Part shown: positions 24,165 through 32,856 of the stretch, piece by piece
Layout: each line of letters starts with the position of its first letter
Position numbering within the stretch: the stretch's first letter is position 1
Origin: Hominenteromicrobium sp964531265
Lineage (GTDB): Bacteria; Bacillota; Clostridia; Oscillospirales; Acutalibacteraceae
DNA: 39,749 nucleotides
Assembly: GCA_964531265.1 (NCBI GenBank)
Contig: CAZHDW010000017.1
Span: forward strand, 1-39,749
Direction: 5' to 3'
Made by a program: the position numbers and the translations under genes
Notes under the pieces: model-generated
Databases searched by the model: none
What the model saw: only the letters and a program-made list of their open reading frames with translations
What the model was told of the DNA's origin: nothing

Positions 24165-25133
24165 ATGGAAAAAAAGCAAATGAATAATATGAATGAAAAT
24201 CAAGGCGCACAGATCAACAATATCAACTGGTTCCCGGGTCATATGGCAAAGACCCGTAAGGCGATACAGACAAGCCTTAAGATGGTGGATATTGTAGCTG
24301 AGATCATCGATGCGCGTATACCGATAAGCAGCAGAAACCCTGTTCTGAGAAGCATAATCGGCAATAAGCCGAGTATCGTGCTCATGAATAAGGCCGATAT
24401 GGCTGACCCCGTGCAGACAGCAAAATGGGTGGAGTATTTCAAGGAGAGAAAGACCGTTGCACTGCCAATTGACTGCAAAACAGGCAAGGGCCTCAACCGT
24501 CTCATGCCCGAGATAAAGAACATCCTCAGCGAGCAGATAGCCGCATGGGACAGAAAGGGTATGACCGGCAGACCGATAAGAATAATGGTGGTCGGTGTTC
24601 CGAATGTCGGAAAATCCTCGCTTATCAACCGTCTTTGCAAGGGCGGAAATGCCGGTAAAGCGGCAGTTCAGGATAAGCCGGGCGTTACGCGCCGCAACCA
24701 GTGGTTCACTATAGGCAAGGGCTTCGAGCTGCTCGATACACCTGGTGTGCTCTGGCCGAAGTTTGAAGACCCGATAGTTGGCGAGCATCTTGCCTTCACC
24801 GGTGCGATAAGGGATGAGATACTCGATATCGAGGGGCTTTCCTTCAGATTGCTTGAGCTTCTGCAGGAGCTTTATCCGCAGGCGGTAAATGTGAGATACA
24901 AGACGAATATTGACCCGAAGGATGAGCTGCGCGGCTATGAGATACTCGAGCATATCGGCAGAAAGCGCGGAATGCTTATCCTCGGAGGAGAAATAGACAC
25001 CGAGCGTGCGGCGGTGAACGTACTTGACGAATACCGTGGCGGAAAGCTCGGACAGATAACTCTTGAGCCTGTGGGAAGACCACTTTCCGCATGCATAAAG
25101 GAGCATGACCTCAAGGGAGAGCCTTTGGAATGA
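24165..25133 (+). CDS. rbgA: Ribosome biogenesis GTPase RbgA (YlqF)
   Basis: A circularly permuted GTPase needed late in 50S assembly. The 322-residue protein has INWFPGHMAKT near the start, G4 NKADMAD, the P-loop GVPNVGKSS (144-152), G3 DTPGVLWPKF and the C-terminal RNA-binding helices. No good Shine-Dalgarno precedes the ATG at 24165. A TATAAT lies at 24152-24157, and an alternative ATG at 24180 is also poor. The rplS-(lepB)-rbgA-rnhB order is conserved in Firmicutes. It overlaps rnhB by four bases. Confidence 0.94.
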   Translation: MEKKQMNNMNENQGAQINNINWFPGHMAKTRKAIQTSLKMVDIVAEIIDARIPISSRNPVLRSIIGNKPSIVLMNKADMADPVQTAKWVEYFKERKTVALPIDCKTGKGLNRLMPEIKNILSEQIAAWDRKGMTGRPIRIMVVGVPNVGKSSLINRLCKGGNAGKAAVQDKPGVTRRNQWFTIGKGFELLDTPGVLWPKFEDPIVGEHLAFTGAIRDEILDIEGLSFRLLELLQELYPQAVNVRYKTNIDPKDELRGYEILEHIGRKRGMLILGGEIDTERAAVNVLDEYRGGKLGQITLEPVGRPLSACIKEHDLKGEPLE

Positions 25134-25732
25134 GTATGGATTACAGCTTTGAGCATGCAGCGTATTTGAACGGCTTTACGGCTGTTTGCGGCATCGATGA
25201 AGCAGGACGCGGCCCGCTTGCGGGGCCTGTTTATGCGGCGGCTGTGTGGCTGCCGGAGGGCCTTGTCATAGACGGTCTGAATGACTCGAAGAAGCTTTCG
25301 GAAAAGAAGAGGGAGGCTCTTTTCGATGTCATATGTGAGAATGCGGTAGCGTACGGCATCGGCTTTGCCGACGAGAAGGAGATAGACGAGATAAACATCC
25401 TTCAGGCCACGTACCTTGCAATGCGCCGTGCATATGAGAATATGCAGAAGTGCTGCGACTACGTGCTTGTGGACGGAAACCGAATGCCGGAGATGCCCGT
25501 GCCGGGCGAGACCATCGTTAAGGGCGATGCAAAGAGCCCGAGCATTGCGGCGGCTTCGATACTTGCAAAGGTCAGCCGAGACAGGCTCATGCTCGAATAT
25601 GCCAAGGAGTATCCCGAATATCATTTTGAGAAGCATAAGGGGTACGGTACAAAGGTACACACGGAGGCACTGCTGAAATACGGCCAGTGCCCGATACACA
25701 GAAAGTCATTTTTGAAAAAGCTCCTTGGATGA
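25130..25732 (+). CDS. rnhB: Ribonuclease HII
   Basis: Cleaves RNA in RNA-DNA hybrids and removes ribonucleotides from DNA. The 200-residue protein carries GIDEAGRGPLAGPV with the acidic pair Asp23-Glu24, DGLNDSKKLS, and a further acidic site in YVLVDGN. The C-terminal HKGYGTKVHTEAL block is conserved. The ATG overlaps the rbgA stop (ATGA); AGGGAG lies upstream. Length is typical. Confidence 0.95.
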   Translation: MSMDYSFEHAAYLNGFTAVCGIDEAGRGPLAGPVYAAAVWLPEGLVIDGLNDSKKLSEKKREALFDVICENAVAYGIGFADEKEIDEINILQATYLAMRRAYENMQKCCDYVLVDGNRMPEMPVPGETIVKGDAKSPSIAAASILAKVSRDRLMLEYAKEYPEYHFEKHKGYGTKVHTEALLKYGQCPIHRKSFLKKLLG

Positions 25733-25745
25733 GGGAGGGATCGTC

Positions 25746-26099
25746 ATGCCGGAGACCTTCACCGGAAAGCTCGGTGAGCAATTAACGGCTGAGTATCTTA
25801 CTGAAAAGGGCTACAGGATACTCGAGATGAATTTCAGATGCAGATTCGGTGAGATAGATGTCATCGCTGAAAACGACAGATATCTGGCCTTTGTCGAGGT
25901 GAAAACAAGAAGCTTCGGTGGACTTATGCATCCCTTTGAGGCTATTACGCCGTCAAAGCGTGCAAAGGTCATAAGAACCGCGCAGTACTACCTGACAAAG
26001 CATCCGACAGCGCTTCAGCCGAGATTTGATGCCGCCGCCGTGTTTACGGTGGATGGCGAACTTGAAAAGCTTGACTACATTGAAAACGCTTTTTATTGA
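25746..26099 (+). CDS. yraN: YraN family (UPF0102) nuclease-like protein
   Basis: A 117-residue member of UPF0102, a predicted restriction endonuclease-like fold. Motifs: GKLGEQLTAEYL, then FGEIDVIAENDRYLAFVEVKTR with the Glu/Asp-(x)n-ExK arrangement of that fold. No reaction is established for the family. The ATG at 25746 follows GGGAGGGATC; the upstream in-frame ATG (25725) is inside rnhB. The rnhB-yraN neighbourhood is common in bacteria. Confidence 0.92.
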   Translation: MPETFTGKLGEQLTAEYLTEKGYRILEMNFRCRFGEIDVIAENDRYLAFVEVKTRSFGGLMHPFEAITPSKRAKVIRTAQYYLTKHPTALQPRFDAAAVFTVDGELEKLDYIENAFY

Positions 26100-26127
26100 G
26101 GAATAAGCAGTGGTACTGCCGATGATA

Positions 26128-26157
26128 TTGACTGCATCGCATTGGCGACAGTTTATT
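26128..26157 (+). promoter_or_regulatory. Possible promoter of the M19 dipeptidase gene
   Basis: TTGACT (26128-26133), 18 bases and TTTATT (26152-26157). The -35 is good and the -10 weak. It is the best candidate in the 79-base gap between yraN and the dipeptidase gene. Confidence 0.4.
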
Positions 26158-26178
26158 TTTTAAGGGAATGGTGATAAT

Positions 26179-27108
26179 ATGCGTTATTTTGACCTACACT
26201 GTGACACTTTGGTTACTTGCCTGCATGAGAAAAAATCTCTGCTGAAAAACGACCTGCATGTCAGCGTTGAAAAGGGTGACCGCTATGCACCCTATATTCA
26301 GTGTGCTGCTATTTGGCTACCGGATACGGTGCGCGGCGAGGCTGCATTCAAGTATTTCAATGACCATGCCGATCTTTTTGACCGCGAGGCTGCAACAGGC
26401 GCTTTCACTGTTATCCGCACAGGGGAAGATATTGAAAAGATGGAAAATGTACAGGGTACCGGTATGATGCTGACGGTTGAGGGCAGCGCCGTATTGAACG
26501 GCAAGCTTGAGAATGTCGAGCATCTGCGCAAGCGCGGTGTCCGCATGATGACGCTCACATGGAACGGCAGCAACGAGGTTGGCAGCGGCATAATGTCCGG
26601 TGACGCCTTCGGTCTTACTCCGTTCGGTGTGGAGGCTGTTAAGGAGATGGAGAAGCAGGGCATTGCCGTGGATATCTCACATGCAAGCGAGAATCTCTTC
26701 TACGATGTTGTTGAGAATACCACCCGTCCGTTCGTTGCATCACATTCGAATGCCAAGGCTGTCTGCAAGCACCCGAGAAACCTCTCCGATGACCAGATCA
26801 AGATAATGTGCAGTAGGGACTGCCTTGTTGGTCTGAACTACTTTAATGCATTCCTGAATGACGATGCGGAAAAGGGCGATATAGAGGATCTCTACGCACA
26901 TGCGGAGCATTTTCTCTCCCTCGGTGCAGCGAATATTCTGGCAATGGGCAGCGATTTTGACGGTTCCACAATGCCGCACGGTATTACAGGACTTGAATCG
27001 ATCGAGGATATTGCAAACGTCTTCCTGCGTCATAATCTGCCGGAGGCACTCGTGAATAAAATATTGTTTGATAATGCTGCGGAGTTCTTCAAGCGCTTTG
27101 ACAGATAA
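26179..27108 (+). CDS. Membrane dipeptidase (peptidase M19 family)
   Basis: A zinc-dependent dipeptidase related to renal dipeptidase. The 309-residue protein has the metal ligands HCD (His7, Asp9), a Glu in LTVEGSAVL, His residues in VDISHAS and VASHSNAKAVC, and the terminal GSDFDGS motif. There is no signal peptide, so despite the family name it is probably cytoplasmic and acts on imported peptides or D-amino acid dipeptides. The ATG follows GGGAATGGTGA. The last codons carry the -35 of the thrC promoter. Confidence 0.92.
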   Translation: MRYFDLHCDTLVTCLHEKKSLLKNDLHVSVEKGDRYAPYIQCAAIWLPDTVRGEAAFKYFNDHADLFDREAATGAFTVIRTGEDIEKMENVQGTGMMLTVEGSAVLNGKLENVEHLRKRGVRMMTLTWNGSNEVGSGIMSGDAFGLTPFGVEAVKEMEKQGIAVDISHASENLFYDVVENTTRPFVASHSNAKAVCKHPRNLSDDQIKIMCSRDCLVGLNYFNAFLNDDAEKGDIEDLYAHAEHFLSLGAANILAMGSDFDGSTMPHGITGLESIEDIANVFLRHNLPEALVNKILFDNAAEFFKRFDR

Positions 27109-27126
27109 GAGCAAATACGATATAAT
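27098..27126 (+). promoter_or_regulatory. Fully consensus vegetative promoter of thrC
   Basis: TTGACA (27098-27103), exactly 17 bases, then TATAAT (27121-27126): 12 of 12 consensus bases. The -35 lies in the final Phe-Asp-Arg codons of the dipeptidase gene. The leader would be only about 33 bases, too short for a T-box or attenuator. Confidence 0.88.
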
Positions 27127-27165
27127 AGCTAACTGAAGTGCAAATTGGAAACGGAGGCCTTTATC

Positions 27166-28653
27166 ATGATGTATACCAGCACAAGAGATCCTTCCAAAAG
27201 AGTTTCTGCGGCTCAGGCCATAGCGCAGGGAATCTCGGAAGAGGGTGGACTTTTTGTTCCGGAGAGCTTTCCGGCGGTAAAACTCGAAGACATGCAGAAG
27301 CTTGACTATATTGGCAGAGCCAAATATGTTTTGAGTCTTTTCCTCACGGATTTTTCAGAAGAAGAGATAGCTCAGTGTGCTGAGCTTGCATATGGTGGAG
27401 CTAAGTTTGATGATTCGCTGCCGGCACAGGTGGTCTCGCTTAAGAAAAGAAGCGGTGCACATGTGCTTGAGCTGTGGCACGGCCCGACCTGTGCCTTCAA
27501 GGACATGGCTCTGCAAATACTTCCGCATCTGCTGACGAGATCACTCGAAAAGGCGGCAAGCGGCAAAAAGGCCGTGATACTCGTTGCCACCTCCGGCGAT
27601 ACCGGAAAGGCTGCACTTGAGGGCTTTAAAAATGTTCCTGGCACGCAGATGATAGTTTTCTACCCGGAAAACGGTGTCAGTGCCATGCAGAAGCTTCAGA
27701 TGAACACTCAGGAGGGCGAAAACCTCTGTGTTTGCGCGATAGAGGGCAATTTTGACGATGCACAGACCGGTGTAAAGAAAATTTTCACCGATGTCGCCGT
27801 TAAGGAAGCTCTCAGCGCAAACAATATGATGTTCTCAAGCGCAAACTCTATAAACTGGGGCAGATTGCTGCCGCAGATAGTTTACTATTTCTCGGCATAT
27901 CTCGACCTTGTAAATGCCGGAAGCATACAGCTTGGCAATAAGATCAACGTTGTAGTGCCAACGGGCAATTTCGGAAATATTCTTGCGGCCTACTATGCTG
28001 GACGTATGGGACTGCCGTTGAATAAACTGATATGCGCTTCTAACAGCAACAATGTCCTCACGGATTTTATCCGTACGGGCACCTATGATAAGCGCAGAAG
28101 ATTCTACACTACCAATTCGCCGTCAATGGATATTCTGGTATCCAGCAACCTCGAGAGACTGCTCTATCACCTCTGCGGAGAGAATTCCGAAAAGCTCAGA
28201 GGCTGGATGGAGGCCTTGAACAGCGGCGGAGAGTACACAGTGGGTGCCGAAACAGCAAGCGCTGTTCAGGAGCTGTTCTGCGGATATTGCTGCGATGACG
28301 AGAGCACACTGGAAGAGATAAAGAAAGTCTTTGAGGACGAAAAGTACCTCTGCGACACTCATACTGCTGTCGCTATGCGTGCTTATGATGTGTACACGAA
28401 CGAAACCGGTGACTGCACACCTACGGTGATAGCTTCAACCGCGAGTCCGTATAAGTTCACAAGCAGTGTTCTGGATGCATTCGATGCGGAAAAGCCTGCT
28501 GATGAATTTGAGAGAACCGAGCTGCTTTCCAAACTGACAGGCACGGACGTGCCTCAGCCGATAGCTACACTCAAGGGCAAGCCGGTAAGATTTACAAATA
28601 ATTGCAAGGCGGCAGAAATGCCCGAATTCGTTAAGAAGACTGTCGGGGTGTAA
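27166..28653 (+). CDS. thrC: Threonine synthase
   Basis: Converts O-phospho-L-homoserine to threonine with pyridoxal phosphate. The 495-residue protein is of the long type: an N-terminal domain with YTSTRDPSKRVSAAQAI, the cofactor lysine Lys112 in HGPTCAFKDMALQ, ATSGDTGKAAL and PTGNFGNILAAYYA. The ATG at 27166 has GGAGG eight bases upstream; an in-frame TTG (27145) precedes that site. No other threonine gene is nearby. A phosphoesterase gene follows seven bases later. Confidence 0.95.
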   Translation: MMYTSTRDPSKRVSAAQAIAQGISEEGGLFVPESFPAVKLEDMQKLDYIGRAKYVLSLFLTDFSEEEIAQCAELAYGGAKFDDSLPAQVVSLKKRSGAHVLELWHGPTCAFKDMALQILPHLLTRSLEKAASGKKAVILVATSGDTGKAALEGFKNVPGTQMIVFYPENGVSAMQKLQMNTQEGENLCVCAIEGNFDDAQTGVKKIFTDVAVKEALSANNMMFSSANSINWGRLLPQIVYYFSAYLDLVNAGSIQLGNKINVVVPTGNFGNILAAYYAGRMGLPLNKLICASNSNNVLTDFIRTGTYDKRRRFYTTNSPSMDILVSSNLERLLYHLCGENSEKLRGWMEALNSGGEYTVGAETASAVQELFCGYCCDDESTLEEIKKVFEDEKYLCDTHTAVAMRAYDVYTNETGDCTPTVIASTASPYKFTSSVLDAFDAEKPADEFERTELLSKLTGTDVPQPIATLKGKPVRFTNNCKAAEMPEFVKKTVGV

Positions 28654-28660
28654 GGCACTG

Positions 28661-29365
28661 ATGGCACTTTATACGATAGCAGACCTGCATTTATCGCTCG
28701 GAACGGACAAGCCGATGGATGTTTTCCGCGGCTGGGAAAATTATGTTGAGAGGCTTGAGAAGAACTGGCGCGCACTTGTGACCGACAGGGATACGGTGGT
28801 GATAGCAGGAGATATCTCATGGGGAATGCGTCTTGAGGAAACGGAGCAGGACTTCGCCTTTATCAACGGTCTGCCGGGCAGAAAGATACTTTTAAAGGGC
28901 AACCATGATTACTGGTGGTCAACAAGAAACAAAATAGAGGCTTTTTTCAGGGAAAAGAATTTTGACACGCTGGAGATAGTTTTCAACTCCGCTGTAAGGG
29001 TTGGTGATATCACCGTCTGCGGCACTCGCGGCTGGCTGTATAACTCCGAAACGGAGGAGGACAGAAAGATAGTGGCGAGGGAGAACGGCAGACTTACGGC
29101 ATCGCTGAAGGCCGCCGAAAAGCTCGGCGGAACACCGGTGGTTTTCCTGCATTATCCGCCGATCTACGATACGGCTGAGTGTACGGAGATAATCGACACC
29201 ATGCTCGAATACGGTGTTAAAAACTGTTATTATGGGCATATCCACGGTGACGGTGCGGCAAAAAAAGCACCGGTCGGTGAATATAAGGGCATCAAAATGC
29301 AGCTTGTCTCCTGCGACTACATCCGTTTCATGCCGAAGCTTGTCAGAATTGAGGATAACCTGTAA
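28661..29365 (+). CDS. Calcineurin-like metallophosphoesterase
   Basis: A 234-residue dimetal phosphoesterase. The five-part motif is present: ADLHL (Asp8, His10), GDISWG, KGNHDYWW, a histidine in FLHYPP and GHIHGDG. The WG after GDIS and the tryptophans after GNHD recall a Clostridia-wide subgroup of unknown substrate. No signal peptide is seen. It is probably cotranscribed with thrC, but no metabolic link is obvious. Confidence 0.9.
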   Translation: MALYTIADLHLSLGTDKPMDVFRGWENYVERLEKNWRALVTDRDTVVIAGDISWGMRLEETEQDFAFINGLPGRKILLKGNHDYWWSTRNKIEAFFREKNFDTLEIVFNSAVRVGDITVCGTRGWLYNSETEEDRKIVARENGRLTASLKAAEKLGGTPVVFLHYPPIYDTAECTEIIDTMLEYGVKNCYYGHIHGDGAAKKAPVGEYKGIKMQLVSCDYIRFMPKLVRIEDNL

Positions 29366-29393
29366 ATTATTTTTGAAAAATCAGCCAAACATG

Positions 29394-29422
29394 TGGAATA
29401 TTTGATTTTCCTGTGTTATAAT
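29394..29422 (+). promoter_or_regulatory. Extended -10 promoter of the tig operon
   Basis: TGT directly before consensus TATAAT (29417-29422) gives a full extended -10. The -35 at 17 bases is weak (TGGAAT, 29394-29399). The leader is about 40 bases. Confidence 0.68.
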
Positions 29423-29469
29423 GGCATGGTTGACTAAATGCAATTTATTTTTGAGAGGATAGAAAGACC

Positions 29470-30759
29470 ATGAATCTTAAGGCAACAACAAAAACAGAAA
29501 CAAATAAGTTTGAGCTTGAGATCGAGATCTCTGCTGAGGACTTTAACAAAGCTATCGATGAGGTCTGCAAGACCGAGTCCAAGAAGATGCAGGTTCCGGG
29601 CTTCCGTAAGGGCAAGGCTCCGAGGGCTGTCATCGAGAAGATGTACGGCGTTGAGGTGTTCTACGAGGGCGCTCTTGACAAGCTGTACCGTCCGGCTCTG
29701 AGCGATGCTATCGAGGCTTCCGGTCTTGAGGTAATCAGCGTAGGCCAGGCAGATGTTACAGAGGTAAGCAAGGAAAACGGCGTTCAGATGAAGGTCGTTG
29801 TAGTTGTTAAGCCGGAGATCACAATCGAGGGCTACAAGGGCATCGAGGCTTCCCAGAAGAAGGTCGAGGTCACAGATGAGGATGTCAGCGCTGAGCTCGT
29901 AAAGGTTCAGGACAGAAATTCCAGAATGGTTGACGTTGACAACAGGGCAGCTCTCACAGGCGATACAACAGTTATCGACTTCGAAGGCTTCTGCGACGGC
30001 GTTGCATTCGAAGGCGGAAAGGGCGAGAACTTTGAGCTGTCCCTCGGCTCCGGTCAGTTCATCCCGGGCTTCGAGGATCAGATCGTCGGCCATGAGATCG
30101 GCGAGGAGTTCGACATTCAGGTAAAGTTCCCGGAGGAGTACCAGGCAGAAGAGCTCAAGGGTAAGGACGCTACCTTCAAGATCAAGCTGCACAGCATCAA
30201 GCGCAAGGAGCTTCCGGTGCTCGATGACGAGTTTGCTAAGGACGTAAGTGAGTTCGATACTCTCGACGAGTATAAGAACAGCCTGCGCGAGAAGCTGACA
30301 AACGATAAGACAAAGGCTGCTGAGACAGAGGTTGAGAACCAGCTCTGCGATGCACTTATCGGCCTTGTTCAGGGCGAAATCCCGGACGAGATGTATGAGA
30401 ACGAGATTGATGAGTCCATTAATCAGTTCGCATACCGTCTCCAGTCCCAGGGCCTCAACCTTGAGACATACCTCAAGTACACAGGCATGAATGTTGATGC
30501 ACTCCGTGAGCAGACCAGAGAGAGCGCTGAGAAGCAGGTTAAGCTGAGACTCGCTCTTGAGAAGATCGCAGCTCTCGAGAAGCTTGAGCCGTCCGAGGAG
30601 GACGTAAATGCTGAGTACAGCAGAATCGCTGAGATGTACAGCATGGAAGTTGACCAGATTAAGAACCTCGTAGCAGAGGCACAGGTCAAGGCCGATCTCC
30701 AGAGCCAGAAGGCAATTGAGTTCGTTAAGGAAAATGCAGTTGTAAAGACTGAGGAATAA
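29470..30759 (+). CDS. tig: Trigger factor (ribosome-associated chaperone)
   Basis: Prolyl isomerase and chaperone that binds nascent chains at the ribosome exit. The 429-residue protein has the ribosome-binding N-terminal domain with the signature VPGFRKGKAPR, a central FKBP domain (about 155-240, ALTGDTTVIDFEGF onwards) and a helical C-terminal domain. Its codon use looks strongly biased (many GAG, AAG, GTT), as expected for an abundant protein. The ATG follows GAGAGGATAGAAAG. The tig-clpP-clpX-lon order is a common quality-control cluster. Confidence 0.96.
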   Translation: MNLKATTKTETNKFELEIEISAEDFNKAIDEVCKTESKKMQVPGFRKGKAPRAVIEKMYGVEVFYEGALDKLYRPALSDAIEASGLEVISVGQADVTEVSKENGVQMKVVVVVKPEITIEGYKGIEASQKKVEVTDEDVSAELVKVQDRNSRMVDVDNRAALTGDTTVIDFEGFCDGVAFEGGKGENFELSLGSGQFIPGFEDQIVGHEIGEEFDIQVKFPEEYQAEELKGKDATFKIKLHSIKRKELPVLDDEFAKDVSEFDTLDEYKNSLREKLTNDKTKAAETEVENQLCDALIGLVQGEIPDEMYENEIDESINQFAYRLQSQGLNLETYLKYTGMNVDALREQTRESAEKQVKLRLALEKIAALEKLEPSEEDVNAEYSRIAEMYSMEVDQIKNLVAEAQVKADLQSQKAIEFVKENAVVKTEE

Positions 30760-30795
30760 TTTTCCTTGAAATTGGTAAGTATATAATGGTAATGC

Positions 30796-30829
30796 GCGCC
30801 CGCTGTCAACCGTATTTGATAGCGGGCGC
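30796..30829 (+). other. Long GC-rich hairpin between tig and clpP
   Basis: GCGCCCGCTGTCAA (30796-30809) pairs with TTGATAGCGGGCGC (30816-30829) over 14 positions with one G-U pair and a six-base loop. No T-run follows, so it is a poor terminator. TATAAT at 30782-30787 lies just upstream but lacks a good -35. It could end the tig mRNA, block exonucleases or form the 5' end of a clpP transcript. Confidence 0.7.
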
Positions 30830-30865
30830 AGCAAAAGTGAAGCTTTTCAGAAAGGAGCTTGTACT

Positions 30866-31453
30866 ATGAGTTTTATTCCTTACGTTGTTGAACAGACCAG
30901 CAGGGGCGAGCGCTCTTATGATATTTTTTCCAGACTGCTCAATGACAGAATCATCATGCTGAATGACGAAGTTAACAACACTACCGCAAGTTTGATTGTC
31001 GCACAGATGCTGTATCTCGAAGGACAGGATCCGGACAAGGACATCAGCTTCTACATCAACAGCCCCGGCGGAGTCATCACTGCCGGTATGGCTATATATG
31101 ACACAATGCAGTACATCAAGTGCGATGTTTCCACTATCTGCCTTGGCATGGCTGCATCCATGGGTGCATTCCTCCTTGCAGCAGGTGCAAAGGGCAAGAG
31201 ATATGCTCTGCCCAATGCCGAGATCATGATTCACCAGCCGTCCGGCGGTGCACAGGGTCAGGCTACCGATATCCAGATTCAGGCAGAACGCATCCTGCAG
31301 ATGAAGAAGAGCCTCAATACTATCCTTGCAGAGCGCACAGGCCAGTCCTATGAGACCATTGCCAAGGATACTGAGCGTGATAACTTCATGACAGCTCAGC
31401 AGGCTATGGAGTATGGCCTGATCGATAAGGTAATTGAGACAAAATCGAAGTAA
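30866..31453 (+). CDS. clpP: ATP-dependent Clp protease proteolytic subunit
   Basis: The serine peptidase barrel that works with ClpX or other Clp ATPases. The 195-residue protein has the full triad: Ser98 in MAASMGAFLL, His123 in MIHQPSGG and Asp172 in TERDNFM. The N-terminal VVEQTSRGERSYDIFSRLL is standard. The ATG follows AAAGGAG. It is 106 bases downstream of tig with a large hairpin between, and clpX starts 18 bases after its stop. No CtsR-like repeat is seen. Confidence 0.97.
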   Translation: MSFIPYVVEQTSRGERSYDIFSRLLNDRIIMLNDEVNNTTASLIVAQMLYLEGQDPDKDISFYINSPGGVITAGMAIYDTMQYIKCDVSTICLGMAASMGAFLLAAGAKGKRYALPNAEIMIHQPSGGAQGQATDIQIQAERILQMKKSLNTILAERTGQSYETIAKDTERDNFMTAQQAMEYGLIDKVIETKSK

Positions 31454-31471
31454 TGAAAGGGCGTGAGTCCC

Positions 31472-32812
31472 ATGCCGAACAGTTTCGGTAATGACAACGA
31501 AATACGCTGCTCCTTTTGCGGAAAATCACAGAATCAGGCAAGACGCCTCATCTCCGGAAATGGTGTCTATATCTGTGATACCTGCGTTGAACTGTGCATG
31601 GACATTATCAATGATGATATGGGCCCCATGCCGCGAAGCAGATCCGCACGCACTGCGGAGCCCGAGCCGCAGACAGAGGAAGCCGAGAAATATCTGCCGA
31701 AGCCGCATGAGATCAAGCAGATGCTTGATGAGTATGTCATCGGCCAGGACGATGCTAAGATGACGCTTTCCGTTGCCGTATATAACCACTATAAGCGTAT
31801 TTATTACGGCGGAGACGACAACGATGTTGAGATAGCAAAGAGCAATGTACTCCTGCTCGGCCCGACGGGTGTTGGTAAGACATATCTTGCTCAGACACTT
31901 GCTAAGCTTCTGGATGTGCCGTTCGCTATTGCCGATGCCACTACTCTGACAGAGGCCGGCTATGTCGGTGAGGACGTTGAGAATATTCTTCTCCGTCTGC
32001 TCCAGGCAGCCGATTTTGATGTTGACCGTGCCGAGCGCGGTATCATCTACGTGGACGAGATAGATAAGATATCCAGAAAGTCCGAGAACCCCTCTATTAC
32101 ACGTGATGTAAGCGGCGAGGGTGTTCAGCAGGCTCTGCTTAAGATACTTGAGGGCACTGTGGCTGGAGTTCCGCCGAAGGGCGGCAGAAAGCATCCGCAG
32201 CAGGATGTTATCAATATCGATACATCCAATATTCTGTTCATATGCGGCGGCGCATTCGACGGCCTGAAGAGTGTTATTCAGCGCCGAACAGAGACACAGA
32301 CACTGGGCTTCAACTCCGTGGTTAAGAGTAAGAATGAGCTTGATAACACGGAATGGATGAAGGAGGTTACTCCGCACGATCTTGTTAAGTTCGGTCTTAT
32401 TCCCGAGCTTGTGGGACGTTTGCCGGTAATAACCGCTCTCAGTGACCTTGATAAGGATGCTCTGGTCAGAATACTGACGGAGCCGAAGAACTGCCTTACA
32501 AGCCAGTACAAGCGTCTGTTCGAGCTCGATCAGGTGCAGCTTGAGTTCACTCCCAAGGCACTTGAGGCCGTTGCGGAGAGAACCATAGAGAGAAAGACCG
32601 GTGCGCGTGGTCTGCGCTCCATTATGGAGGACGTGCTCGGTAAGCTTATGTTTACCGTGCCGGGTGACCCGAGCATCGAAAAGGTGACGATCACTGAGCA
32701 GGTGGTCGCAGAAAATGCGGAGCCGGTGCTCCAGCGAAATCCGGACAGGATTCCGGTGAAGATCAAAATGACGCAGCCAAAACGCCGCGCCCGTAAGGAT
32801 TCCGTATCATAA
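31472..32812 (+). CDS. clpX: ATP-dependent Clp protease ATP-binding subunit ClpX
   Basis: AAA+ unfoldase that feeds substrates to ClpP. The 446-residue protein starts with the zinc-binding domain (Cys13, Cys16, Cys35, Cys38), then the AAA+ module with Walker A GPTGVGKT (130-137), Walker B IIYVDEIDK, the GYVGEDVE pore loop and sensor regions. The ATG at 31472 is ten bases from GAAAGGG; the in-frame GTG (31463) is too close to it. It forms one unit with clpP. Confidence 0.96.
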   Translation: MPNSFGNDNEIRCSFCGKSQNQARRLISGNGVYICDTCVELCMDIINDDMGPMPRSRSARTAEPEPQTEEAEKYLPKPHEIKQMLDEYVIGQDDAKMTLSVAVYNHYKRIYYGGDDNDVEIAKSNVLLLGPTGVGKTYLAQTLAKLLDVPFAIADATTLTEAGYVGEDVENILLRLLQAADFDVDRAERGIIYVDEIDKISRKSENPSITRDVSGEGVQQALLKILEGTVAGVPPKGGRKHPQQDVINIDTSNILFICGGAFDGLKSVIQRRTETQTLGFNSVVKSKNELDNTEWMKEVTPHDLVKFGLIPELVGRLPVITALSDLDKDALVRILTEPKNCLTSQYKRLFELDQVQLEFTPKALEAVAERTIERKTGARGLRSIMEDVLGKLMFTVPGDPSIEKVTITEQVVAENAEPVLQRNPDRIPVKIKMTQPKRRARKDSVS

Positions 32813-32823
32813 TGACATTATAC

Positions 32824-32856
32824 AGGCTGCGCGGCTGATTTTTCGCTGTGCAGCCT
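32824..32856 (+). other. Hairpin between clpX and lon, weak terminator candidate
   Basis: AGGCTGCGCGGC (32824-32835) pairs with GCTGTGCAGCCT (32845-32856) over 12 positions with two G-U pairs and a nine-base loop containing TTTTT. No T-run follows the stem, so termination would be inefficient. The remaining 90 bases before lon show no clear promoter. Confidence 0.5.

Noticed and set aside
24126..25106. A 326-codon minus-strand frame opposite rbgA
   Set aside because: It mirrors rbgA almost exactly and has no start signal or domain. All real neighbours are on the + strand.
26109..26120. Terminator between yraN and the dipeptidase gene
   Set aside because: Only a five-pair stem with a three-base loop (GCAGT/ACTGC) is present, and no T-run follows it.
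27127..27165. T-box or attenuator before thrC
   Set aside because: The leader after the consensus promoter is about 33 bases and has no hairpin or T-run.
29434..30834. A 466-codon open frame on the minus strand opposite tig
   Set aside because: It is leucine-rich nonsense produced by the strong GAG/AAG codon bias of tig read in reverse. It has no ribosome binding site and no family resemblance, and it covers a clear gene.
30760..30865. CtsR or CIRCE-type operators before clpP, and likewise before lon and hslO
   Set aside because: I found no heptad direct repeats of the GGTCAAA kind and no TTAGCACTC/GAGTGCTAA pair on either strand in these gaps.
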